A DNA stretch of 21,796 bases from a virus, in the IMG/VR virus record IMGVR_UViG_3300036944_000510, positions 1 through 21,796 of that record; one strand, given 5' to 3'. Below, in pieces: positions 1 through 5,561 of this stretch. The position numbers and the translations under genes were made by a program. The notes under the pieces are model-generated. The model ran no database searches. It worked only from the letters and a program-made list of their open reading frames with translations, and had not been told where the DNA came from. Within the stretch, counting starts at the first letter, position 1, and every line of letters starts with the position of its first letter.

Positions 1-222
1 AAGCGAAAGCAATTCGGCTTCGACAAGCTGCATGCAACAACGTACCTGAATAACGAGCGATGGAACGACCCACATGAAGAAAATCAACCAAGAGTTACTG
101 AATCAGGCTACAAGCCAAATTCAATCGACGCATACAACGAGAGGTTGCTCGCCAAGTACGGACATGCTTCCGCACCGATCGAACGGGAAATCAATCCAGT
201 TGACGGTAGCGGATTGGGTTAA
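1..222 (+). CDS. Phage replication protein, O-like, C-terminal fragment (partial)
   Basis: The frame is open from base 1 to TAA at 220-222, giving the last 73 residues of a protein that starts outside the window. It holds a pattern with F-D-K-L-H, then T-Y-L-N-N, then R-W-N-D, which I associate with the C-terminal tails of phage replication initiators carrying helix-turn-helix or DnaT-like domains. The rest is polar and probably flexible. The position just before a lambda P-like gene fits an O-type origin-binding initiator that hands the origin to the P loader. The downstream frame opening at base 74 overlaps it by about 149 bases, which is long for O/P pairs. With only the tail visible, the family assignment is inference. 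Confidence 0.5.
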   Translation, partial: KRKQFGFDKLHATTYLNNERWNDPHEENQPRVTESGYKPNSIDAYNERLLAKYGHASAPIEREINPVDGSGLG

Positions 223-772
223 TACCAAGTTCCGTGAGGCTTACTTGAATCGCTGGTCGTCAGAATCTCTACCCGCGACATGGGAGCAAGGGCTTAGTGT
301 TCTTACCGTTGAGCAAATCCGCAAGGGTATGGCGAAAGTACTGATTGATTCAGCTAACGGCTGGCCTCCAACACTTTCAGAGTTTATCGATGCTTGCCGG
401 AATCTCGGGTTTGATTTGTCAGCTTGCTTCGAGCGATTCATGGCGAACGCTAAGCCAAGCAATCACTTTGAAAGACTCGTATTTACCGATGCTGTACATG
501 CAAACGTTAAGCGCAGAGCGATTGGTGACGATGAACGAGCATTTAAAAAAATTTTCGACAAATGGGTTAAGCGATTTTCAGCCGGTGATATTCCTCAGGA
601 TGTTCCAGCGCTTCCTCCAAAGTCGGTAGTGATGCCAACAGATATCGCAAGAGAACGAGCTGGCGTTCCTGACCCAAGTAAGTATCGCAACGGTTCGATA
701 TTCAGTCGAATCGCACAGCTAGGCAGCAAGTCTAGTCAAGTTGGAAAAGAAAACCGAGGTAACGACCAATGA
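74..772 (+). CDS. Replication protein P-like helicase loader
   Basis: This 232-residue protein resembles lambda P, which brings the host DnaB helicase to the phage origin. Residues about 47-110 carry the pattern I recognise from P proteins: a hydrophobic/aromatic segment with F-R-E-A-Y, an L-T-V-E-Q-I-R-K-G-M segment, then G-W-P-P-T-L-S-E-F-I-D-A-C-R, matching the P motif where a W/F-x-P-S/T segment precedes a Cys-Arg pair. The C-terminal third is basic and proline-rich. The start is uncertain: ATG 74 has a weak ribosome site, and ATG 164 or TTG 200 in the same frame would shorten or remove the long overlap with the upstream gene. The stop TGA overlaps the next ATG (769) in an ATGA, so the two are translationally coupled. 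Family by pattern memory only. Confidence 0.68.
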   Translation: MKKINQELLNQATSQIQSTHTTRGCSPSTDMLPHRSNGKSIQLTVADWVNTKFREAYLNRWSSESLPATWEQGLSVLTVEQIRKGMAKVLIDSANGWPPTLSEFIDACRNLGFDLSACFERFMANAKPSNHFERLVFTDAVHANVKRRAIGDDERAFKKIFDKWVKRFSAGDIPQDVPALPPKSVVMPTDIARERAGVPDPSKYRNGSIFSRIAQLGSKSSQVGKENRGNDQ

Positions 773-999
773 GTACTGATTTAATCAACTTAGACATCAT
801 CAAGCCAAAGACAATTGAGGTTGTCACCCTAAATGCATTCATGGCAGCAGTTCGCGGAAACCAGACGCAAGCGGCGATCTATCTTGAAATCAATCGAGGC
901 ACTTTACGAAAGTACCTCAAGAAAGATGAGTACTACCGACTTGAAGTCATCAGAAACTCAATCGGTGATGTTATCAACGTCAAAATCATCAACAAGTAG
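769..999 (+). CDS. NinH-like small helix-turn-helix protein
   Basis: A 76-residue protein. Residues about 29-50 contain the core G-N-Q-T-Q-A-A followed by R-G-T-L-R-K-Y-L, the Fis-like helix-turn-helix signature of the lambda NinH family (GNQT, then R-x-T-V-R-K-Y). The family consists of small DNA-binding proteins in the nin region of lambdoid phages; the role of NinH itself is not firmly established. Translation is coupled to the P-like gene by the ATGA overlap at 769-772. Its place between P and Q agrees with the nin assignment. The N-terminal 25 residues and the I/V/N-rich C-terminal tail show no further motif. Confidence 0.7.
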   Translation: MSTDLINLDIIKPKTIEVVTLNAFMAAVRGNQTQAAIYLEINRGTLRKYLKKDEYYRLEVIRNSIGDVINVKIINK

Positions 1000-1006
1000 G
1001 TGTGCC

Positions 1007-1333
1007 ATGAATCTTGAACAATGGAAATCAAGCAAGAAATACCAAAGCCGAATTAACTACGGAACACAAATCGGCAGAGTGATCCGAGTTATGACCGAGT
1101 ATGGCGGTTGGTACACGTTGAGAGAAATCGAAAAGATGATCTCAGCTCGTTATCAGGACAAAGACACTCAAGCAGCAATCAGTGCTCGTCTACGTGAAAT
1201 TAGCGCAGTTAAACACGGCCTTGTTAAGCACAGAAGAATGGAAATGGTTAACGGCAAGCAAGTACATCGATACAGCTTAATTCCGTTTGTGCCGGTGCGT
1301 GATGTTGCTGAGAAAATCGGGGTAACGGCATGA
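1007..1333 (+). CDS. Small putative winged-helix DNA-binding protein, unknown function
   Basis: This is a 108-residue protein starting at ATG 1007, with an AGGT ribosome site at 998-1001. The frame extends upstream to 833, but that part lies over the NinH-like gene and has no convincing start. Residues about 30-75 (Y-G-G-W-Y-T-L-R-E-I, then a run of I-S-A-R-L-R-E-I) resemble a winged-helix fold used by phage DNA-binding proteins, with a likely recognition helix and a following basic wing (H-R-R-M-E). I do not recognise a specific family. It ends in an ATGA overlap with the HNH gene, so it belongs to the same operon. Function unknown. Confidence 0.6.
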   Translation: MNLEQWKSSKKYQSRINYGTQIGRVIRVMTEYGGWYTLREIEKMISARYQDKDTQAAISARLREISAVKHGLVKHRRMEMVNGKQVHRYSLIPFVPVRDVAEKIGVTA

Positions 1334-1773
1334 ACAAGAAACGTAAAGCTATTTGGGACAAGTCTGGCGGCAAGTGCTGGTATTGCGGGTGCGATCTACC
1401 TGAAAAAGGTTGGCATGCAGATCACTTTGAGGCGATTGTCAGAAGTCCAGTTATAACTGGGTATGAGACGGTAAAAAGGGAAACATACCTAGGCGTAGAT
1501 ATGTCATACAAGCGCCCAGTTTATGGAATATCCATAAAACACGAGTCTCTTGATACTCAGGACAATCTAGTACCTTCATGCGCTCCATGCAACTTAATGA
1601 AAGGCAAGCTAAGCGTTGACGGTTTCAGGAATCTAATAGCAGACCAAAAAAGAATGCTGCTAAGTAAACCATTCCTAAGAAATGCAGTGAGATTCAAAGT
1701 AATCAATTTGTCTGAAGAACCTATCGTTTTTTGGTTTGAAGAAAATAACTCTTTAGGTGGCACTCATGAATAA
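1330..1773 (+). CDS. HNH endonuclease
   Basis: A 147-residue HNH family nuclease. Visible elements are C16-x2-C19, the D31-H32 core, then N79-L-V-P with C84-x2-C87 followed by N88 and a Lys/Gly segment. These give the two zinc-binding Cys pairs and the His/Asn catalytic core of the ββα-metal fold. Residues 35-78 form an insertion between the DH and the second Cys pair. The C-terminal 50 residues show no motif. It is coupled to the preceding gene by ATGA at 1330-1333. It could be a free-standing homing nuclease or a nuclease serving phage DNA metabolism; packaging-associated HNH genes usually sit next to terminase, and this one does not. The cleavage target cannot be read from the sequence. 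Confidence 0.8.
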   Translation: MNKKRKAIWDKSGGKCWYCGCDLPEKGWHADHFEAIVRSPVITGYETVKRETYLGVDMSYKRPVYGISIKHESLDTQDNLVPSCAPCNLMKGKLSVDGFRNLIADQKRMLLSKPFLRNAVRFKVINLSEEPIVFWFEENNSLGGTHE

Positions 1774-1969
1774 ACTAACCATTTTGAGCGTGTTCTTCAT
1801 CACTGCATTGGTTGCGATGCTGGTAGGAGTACTGATTTCTCATCTTGAAATCAGCGGTGAATCTAAAGGCATTGCCATCTATGCGTGCTCTTGCGTTGTT
1901 GCTTATGTGCTTTACGTCATTTCTGGTGAGTCAAAGCGTGACGATTTGGAGGATGAAGGCGATGACTAA
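1766..1969 (+). CDS. Small two-helix membrane protein, unknown function
   Basis: A 67-residue protein starting at ATG 1766, preceded by AGGTGG at 1755-1760; a GTG at 1757 in the same frame is less likely. Residues about 3-25 form a hydrophobic helix rich in L, V, F and I; residues about 35-55 form a second one (I-A-I-Y-A-C-S-C-V-V-A-Y-V-L-Y-V-I). The C-terminus is highly acidic (D-D-L-E-D-E-G-D-D). Predicted: an inner-membrane protein with both ends on the same side. It lies in the nin-type operon, overlapping the HNH gene by 8 bases and the resolvase gene by 8 bases. Its distance from the lysis cassette argues against a holin role. No family recognised. Confidence 0.62.
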   Translation: MNKLTILSVFFITALVAMLVGVLISHLEISGESKGIAIYACSCVVAYVLYVISGESKRDDLEDEGDD

Positions 1970-2459
1970 ATTCGTGATTGGAATTGACCCAGATTCAAAG
2001 GCTCATGGTGTCTCAATCTACGAGAACGAAAAGCTTATTGAGCTGCATTCTCTGAATACACCAAAGCTATCCATGTTGCTCAAGAACTTGAAGCAATTCG
2101 GTGAAATCATTGTATCTATCGAGGACAACGATTCTGTTAGTGCGGTGTACGAAGGCCGATTTAAAAACACCGATTCACAGGCTGTCAAAGCGAAGAAATC
2201 CCAGCATGTCGGCATGGTGAAACAGGCGCAGCGCGAAGTTGAACGCTGGTGTGAAGAGCTTGGTATTACCGTTGTTAAGCAGAAGCCATCAAGCGCATGG
2301 AAAGATACCAATGACAATCAATTCAAACTTGTTACAGGTTGGCAAGGTCGCAGCAACGAAGATACCAGAAGTGCAGCATACATGGGATTTCTCGGGCTAA
2401 ACAAACCTGTTCCATTCAGAGCTAAAAACCATCGTTTAGTTAATCAGGTAATGAGGTGA
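1962..2459 (+). CDS. RuvC-like Holliday junction resolvase (RNase H fold)
   Basis: A 165-residue protein starting at ATG 1962, with GGAGG at 1948-1952. The frame continues upstream but only over the previous gene. The N-terminus F-V-I-G-I-D-P-D (Asp9) is the first catalytic strand of RuvC-type resolvases; V-S-I-E-D supplies Glu54; and the C-terminal N-E-D-T-R-S-A-A (residues 132-139) supplies the acidic metal ligand followed by the R-S-A-A helix typical of the fold. The expected activity is metal-dependent cleavage of branched DNA, which resolves recombination intermediates before packaging. In lambda this position is served by Rap (NinG) and in others by RusA, so this is a plausible functional replacement. 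Confidence 0.75.
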   Translation: MTKFVIGIDPDSKAHGVSIYENEKLIELHSLNTPKLSMLLKNLKQFGEIIVSIEDNDSVSAVYEGRFKNTDSQAVKAKKSQHVGMVKQAQREVERWCEELGITVVKQKPSSAWKDTNDNQFKLVTGWQGRSNEDTRSAAYMGFLGLNKPVPFRAKNHRLVNQVMR

Positions 2460-2462
2460 TAT

Positions 2463-2903
2463 ATGGATAAGATGGTTGTCATTACCAGCGAAGAGAGCGT
2501 AGAAATTGTTAGAAAGCAGCTTTTAGAAGGTCTTAAAAACGGCAAGCGTCAGATCGCAAAAATTACAGACAAGCGGTCTCTTGATGCAAACGCTCAGGTT
2601 TGGGTCTGGACGCCAATTATTGCAGATTTCATGGGGTGGACCGTTCCAGAAGCAGCTAAAGAATTGAAGTTAGATTTCGGGCTTCCAATACTGCTTAGCG
2701 ATCCTGATGCAGGAAAGAAAACAAAATTCATTCTGAGGAAATGTGGATTTTATACAGCCGATCGTTCTTTTCAATTGAACATGATTGATTACCTTCCTGT
2801 TACAAGGCTCTTTTCTACAACTCAGCACAATGCTTACCGCGATGCTATTCAAATCCACTTTGCAAAGAACGGGCTCGTTCTCGAGTATGAGGATAAGAAA
2901 TGA
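2463..2903 (+). CDS. NinB-like recombination protein (tentative)
   Basis: A 146-residue protein starting at ATG 2463, with AGGTG just upstream. The R-S-L-D-A-N-A-Q-V-W segment (residues about 39-48) resembles the R-S-L-D-Q-N-R-K-L-W motif of the lambda NinB (Orf) family, single-strand DNA-binding mediators of phage recombination. The downstream part (F-G-L-P-I-L; G-F-Y-T-A; T-R-L-F-S-T-T-Q-H) is conserved-looking but I cannot tie it to known NinB residues. The position between a resolvase and a YbcO-family nuclease, all in one operon, supports a recombination role. Its stop overlaps the next start in ATGA. The assignment rests on one motif and the context. Confidence 0.48.
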   Translation: MDKMVVITSEESVEIVRKQLLEGLKNGKRQIAKITDKRSLDANAQVWVWTPIIADFMGWTVPEAAKELKLDFGLPILLSDPDAGKKTKFILRKCGFYTADRSFQLNMIDYLPVTRLFSTTQHNAYRDAIQIHFAKNGLVLEYEDKK

Positions 2904-3190
2904 CTCTGGCCAGAAGTAAAAAAATCATGAAATCCGCTAAGGGCGAAGACTGCACGCTTCGTCTAGTTGGCATTTGCAATTTCAATCCTGAAACAACCGT
3001 TGCTGCTCATGTTGGCGTTCGTCGCGGCATGGCTATTAAGTGCGGTGACAACATGGTTGTTTACGCTTGTTCCAGCTGTCATTCAGCTATCGATTCAGCA
3101 GGGCGCGATCAATACGCATCAGACAAGTTACGTGCCATCGAAGAAACTCAGGAAAAACTCATTGAAAAAGGGCTGTTGGTGGTTGAATGA
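2900..3190 (+). CDS. YbcO-family (DUF1364) nuclease
   Basis: A 96-residue protein closely resembling E. coli prophage YbcO: an N-terminal K-S-A-K-G-E-D-C segment, V-G-I-C-N with N-P-E-T-T-V, then A-H-V (His37), and the C57-x2-C60-H61 segment followed by acidic residues. In this family the Cys and His residues hold a structural metal, and the fold is related to HNH-like nucleases; the cellular substrate is not settled. The length is normal for the family. It overlaps its neighbours by ATGA on both sides (2900 and 3187), so it is translated with the NinB-like protein and Q. Assignment is by pattern from memory, but the match is long. Confidence 0.78.
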   Translation: MTLARSKKIMKSAKGEDCTLRLVGICNFNPETTVAAHVGVRRGMAIKCGDNMVVYACSSCHSAIDSAGRDQYASDKLRAIEETQEKLIEKGLLVVE

Positions 3191-3573
3191 GAGACTATTT
3201 AAAAGATTTGGGAGCAACGCAGGCAATTATTAGGCAATGGGGGGCATGGGCGCACAATAACCCTGGTTGTGGTTGGTATACGGAAATGCCAGGGCTGTCA
3301 AATGTACTGCCAAGGAAAAACTCATCAATAACCAATAGATTGACAGATGAAGAAGCAATGAAAATAGAAGAGATTGTTGCTATGGCGTTCAGATATGAAC
3401 CAAGAAAAAGCGCGAAAGATTTCTTTATTCTTCATTACGTTAATCACCGGTCAAAAAATGAGATAGCTATAGCTACTAAGTGCGACCCAATGACGGTAGG
3501 CAGACAGATAAGAGATATCGAGCATTTCATATCAGGCGTGCTCGCCTCAAGAAACTACAATTTATGTGGTTAA
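3187..3573 (+). CDS. Q: Late antitermination protein Q
   Basis: A 128-residue protein of the Phage_antitermQ type. Near the N-terminus it has W-G-A-W-A-H-N-N-P-G and, after a short stretch, G-L-S-N-V-L-P, matching the family pattern W-G-A-W-A followed by G-F-x-x-L-L/I-P. The C-terminal half has H-Y-V-N-H-R-S-K-N-E-I-A and a helix-turn-helix-like segment with D-P-M-T-V-G-R-Q-I-R. Q proteins bind DNA at the late promoter, load onto the paused RNA polymerase and make it pass terminators, which switches on the lysis, head and tail genes. This fits its position: the last gene of the early operon, followed by a leader with an intrinsic terminator and then the lysis genes. Confidence 0.85.
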   Translation: MRDYLKDLGATQAIIRQWGAWAHNNPGCGWYTEMPGLSNVLPRKNSSITNRLTDEEAMKIEEIVAMAFRYEPRKSAKDFFILHYVNHRSKNEIAIATKCDPMTVGRQIRDIEHFISGVLASRNYNLCG

Positions 3574-3749
3574 AAAAATCGAAAAAAATCTGTGCAGTCT
3601 ATATTTTTTACTCTAGTCTGACAGTATCAAAGCTACGGCGGCTGCACTGTTTCGCTGCTATCAAATAAAACAAAGCTCGGCATTTATGTCGGGCTTTTTT
3701 CGTTTTCTATCCTCAGTTGTTAAGAAGGACACTCCGACAGGGGGTGGAT
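3574..3749 (+). promoter_or_regulatory. Late leader region: expected site of the Q-dependent late promoter
   Basis: This 176-base gap between Q and the holin corresponds to the pR'/tR' region of lambdoid phages. It begins with A-rich tracts (3571-3588), contains an inverted pair GTGCAG (3592-3597) and CTGCAC (3642-3647), and ends with a terminator at 3674-3700. I looked for a sigma-70 promoter. The TATATT at 3600-3605 has no convincing -35 box at a normal distance, and CTGACA at 3618-3623 has no -10 partner, so I do not assign exact boxes. Function as the late promoter and Q-loading region is inferred from position. Confidence 0.5.
3674..3700 (+). terminator. Intrinsic terminator in the late leader (tR'-like)
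   Basis: AGCTCGGC (3674-3681) pairs with GTCGGGCT (3689-3696 region), with two G-U wobbles and a short ATTTAT loop, and is followed by a T-rich run reaching 3700 and more T's beyond. It sits between Q and the first late gene, where lambdoid phages keep the terminator that Q overrides. Confidence 0.75.
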
Positions 3750-3965
3750 ATGCGTATGAATAAAGATATCTCCAGCGCTCTGTCGTATACGTGGGCTTGG
3801 GTTTGTGGGTTGTTTGCGTGGGTTCCCGGCATTTCTCCAGACTGGTGGACGGTGATTATCGGTGGTGTAGGTATGGTGATAACCGCTGCAATTAACTGGC
3901 ACTGGCAGAAGAAGACATTTCAAAAAAGATTCAAGAAGGAACGCATGGATGAGCAAAGTGGCTAG
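3750..3965 (+). CDS. Holin, pinholin-like, possible dual start
   Basis: A 71-residue protein with two hydrophobic segments: residues about 11-28 ([14 protein letters not shown]) and about 33-52 ([17 protein letters not shown]), then a strongly basic tail. The size and layout match phage 21 S, a pinholin whose first helix leaves the membrane and which depolarises the cell to release a SAR endolysin. The gene begins M-R-M-N-K: ATG 3750 behind GGGGGTGG, with a second ATG at 3756. Phage 21 S begins M-K-S-M and makes an antiholin from the first Met and a holin from the second, the extra Lys marking the antiholin; the Arg here could do the same. An upstream TTG (3717) in frame is an unlikely start. 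The stop overlaps the endolysin start by 17 bases. Confidence 0.8.
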   Translation: MRMNKDISSALSYTWAWVCGLFAWVPGISPDWWTVIIGGVGMVITAAINWHWQKKTFQKRFKKERMDEQSG

Positions 3966-4560
3966 TACTGCTCGTGCTTTAGCCTTGGCTGGTGCTGGTG
4001 CGATAGCAATAGCGGTGTCGATGATTAAGCCATTAGAAGGTTTAGAGTTAAAGCCTTATTACGATGTAGCAGGTGTTCTTACTGTCTGCTGGGGTCACAC
4101 AGGTTCCGATATCATTGAAGATAAGACATATACCAAACAAGAATGTGAAGATCTTCTTGAGTCTGACCTAGAAAAGGTAAAGCGAAGAATTGACCCGCTA
4201 ATCAAGCCAGCTCTTCCAGAATCCACCAAAGCAGCGCTTTATTCATTCACCTACAACGTTGGTATTGGCGCATTTTCCCGATCAACCTTACTGAAAAAGC
4301 TGAATAGGGGGCAGATAACCGGAGCATGCGAAGAGCTAAAGCGATGGGTTTACGCTGGCGGTAAAAAGTGGAAAGGCTTGATGACTCGTAGAGATATCGA
4401 GGAAGCGATATGCAAGTTCTCTTTAAAGTCAGTAGATATAAGACTTGAGCACTACATCAAGCTAAAGGATAGCGGTGAAAATGTTGACGCGATTGAAATT
4501 TATAATGCCGGCAGTCTTAGCTCTTTTGTTTATAGCAATTACATCTCTCTATCTAATTGA
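3949..4560 (+). CDS. SAR endolysin, GH24 lysozyme
   Basis: A 203-residue muramidase similar to phage 21 R. Residues about 8-26 are a weakly hydrophobic Ala/Gly-rich segment ([12 protein letters not shown]), typical of a signal-arrest-release anchor: the enzyme is exported inactive, tethered to the inner membrane, and freed when the pinholin depolarises it. The catalytic triad is E30, D39 and T45, with the same spacing as E11/D20/T26 of T4 lysozyme. Later motifs ([25 protein letters not shown]) are typical. The start ATG 3949 has AAGGA at 3936-3940. R21 ends soon after the segment matching R-R-D-I-E-E-A-I-C (residues about 147-155). Here about 45 more residues follow and run into the Rz gene, possibly a lost stop. 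Confidence 0.88.
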   Translation: MSKVASTARALALAGAGAIAIAVSMIKPLEGLELKPYYDVAGVLTVCWGHTGSDIIEDKTYTKQECEDLLESDLEKVKRRIDPLIKPALPESTKAALYSFTYNVGIGAFSRSTLLKKLNRGQITGACEELKRWVYAGGKKWKGLMTRRDIEEAICKFSLKSVDIRLEHYIKLKDSGENVDAIEIYNAGSLSSFVYSNYISLSN

Positions 4561-4954
4561 AAGGGAGCGGCTTAAGGCATCAAGAGTTGAGCTTAGCCAA
4601 GCTCAGTCAGAGCGTGATTCACTCTACGACTTGAGTATTCGCCAGGTTGAAAAAATTCACTCGTTCAACGAACTCAGTGAAAAGCATGCAAAGGAACTGT
4701 CCAATGCACAGAAAGAAATTGATCGCCTTAGCGATAGTATCCGCACTGGCAAACAGCGGGTGTACGTCAAAGCCGATTGTCCAACAGTGTCCGGAGCCGA
4801 TAAAGCCGGAAGCGTGGGCGATGCAGGAACCGCACGACTTAGCGACACAGCTAGAGAAGATTATCTACGCCTCAGAAGAATGATGGCGGATAACTTACAG
4901 CAAACGAGATACTTGCAGGACTACATAAGAACCCAGTGCTTATCGGTCAAGTAG
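4475..4954 (+). CDS. Rz: Rz-like inner-membrane spanin
   Basis: A 159-residue i-spanin. Residues about 8-28 ([17 protein letters not shown]) are a single N-terminal membrane anchor, followed by a long periplasmic coiled coil (Q-A-Q-S-E-R-D-S through K-E-I-D-R-L-S-D) and a C-terminal domain rich in R/L/M ending near a Cys, as in Rz proteins. Rz joins Rz1 in the outer membrane to fuse the two membranes at the last step of lysis. GTG 4475 lies 5 bases after AAGGA (4465-4469); ATG 4481 is the alternative start. The first 86 bases overlap the endolysin frame, and the Rz1 gene lies wholly inside in another frame, the usual nested spanin arrangement. Confidence 0.85.
   Translation: MKMLTRLKFIMPAVLALLFIAITSLYLIERERLKASRVELSQAQSERDSLYDLSIRQVEKIHSFNELSEKHAKELSNAQKEIDRLSDSIRTGKQRVYVKADCPTVSGADKAGSVGDAGTARLSDTAREDYLRLRRMMADNLQQTRYLQDYIRTQCLSVK
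4704..4883 (+). CDS. Rz1: Rz1-like outer-membrane spanin lipoprotein, nested in Rz
   Basis: A 59-residue protein in the +1 frame inside Rz. ATG 4704 has AAGGA at 4691-4695, 8 bases upstream; the frame runs further upstream but without a signal sequence. It begins M-H-R-K-K with a hydrophobic stretch ([11 protein letters not shown]) and then N-S-G-C-T-S-K-P, a lipoprotein processing site followed by proline-rich sequence ([12 protein letters not shown]), as in Rz1. The residue three before the Cys is Asn, where Leu is usual, so processing may be atypical. It partners with Rz to form the spanin bridge. Confidence 0.82.
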   Translation: MHRKKLIALAIVSALANSGCTSKPIVQQCPEPIKPEAWAMQEPHDLATQLEKIIYASEE

Positions 4955-4967
4955 TGAATTTAAACTC

Positions 4968-4982
4968 ACAATTTTGAATTGT
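4968..4982 (+). repeat. Short AT-rich inverted repeat after the lysis cassette
   Basis: ACAATT and AATTGT form a perfect 6-base inverted repeat around TTG, in the 88-base gap between the spanins and the terminase. It is too short and AT-rich to be a convincing terminator alone, although T-rich sequence follows. The role is unclear. Confidence 0.3.
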
Positions 4983-5042
4983 TAATCATTTTTGTTGGAA
5001 ATAATCCGGCTTTTTATCAGTAGTTATGAATAGAGAGTGAAT

Positions 5043-5561
5043 ATGAGCAAGCTTACTGACAAACAAGAGATGTTCTGTCGGGAGTATCTCATTGACCTGA
5101 ACGCTACACAGGCAGCGATTAGAGCTGGTTACAGTGAGAAGACAGCCAAAGAGACTGCATACGAAAACCTCACAAAACCTCACATAGCAGATCGCATAAC
5201 TGAACTTAAATCCCAAAGGGTAGAAGATACCAAGATTAGCGCTAACTATGTCTTAAATCGCTTGGTTGAAATAGACCAAATGGACGTTATCGATATCACT
5301 AATGATGACGGATCTCTAAAGCCTATCAGCCAGTGGCCTAAAGTATGGCGCACAACATTAAGCGGATTAGATGTCGCTGAAATTATGCAAGATGGTGGCG
5401 TGGCTGGATTACTGAAGAAGATTAAGTTGCCTGACAAGGTTAAGAACCTTGAATTACTCGGAAGACACGTTGAAGTTCAAGCGTGGAAAGATAAAGTTGA
5501 AATTGAAGCCTCTGAGAATATGACTCCTTGGGGGTTAATCAAGGCTGGAGTAGATGAGTGA
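5043..5561 (+). CDS. terS: Terminase small subunit
   Basis: A 172-residue protein of the Terminase_2 type. The N-terminal segment L-T-D-K-Q-E-M-F-C-R-E-Y-L, then D-L-N-A-T-Q-A-A-I-R-A-G-Y, then T-A-K-E-T-A-Y-E-N-L, is the characteristic DNA-binding helix-turn-helix of small terminases. The middle (D-V-I-D-I-T-N-D-D-G) and C-terminal parts form the oligomerisation region. It recognises the packaging site and presents phage DNA to the large subunit. ATG 5043 follows a purine-rich GAGAG (5033-5037); a GTG at 5037 is a weaker option. Its stop overlaps the large-subunit start by 8 bases. Confidence 0.88.
   Translation: MSKLTDKQEMFCREYLIDLNATQAAIRAGYSEKTAKETAYENLTKPHIADRITELKSQRVEDTKISANYVLNRLVEIDQMDVIDITNDDGSLKPISQWPKVWRTTLSGLDVAEIMQDGGVAGLLKKIKLPDKVKNLELLGRHVEVQAWKDKVEIEASENMTPWGLIKAGVDE

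Noticed and set aside
833-1006. Upstream extension of the winged-helix gene
   Set aside because: Overlaps the NinH-like gene in another frame; ATG 1007 has the ribosome site.
1330-1773. HNH gene as the homing partner of the intein
   Set aside because: It lies about 7.6 kb away in another operon, and the intein already contains a nuclease frame. No link is visible.
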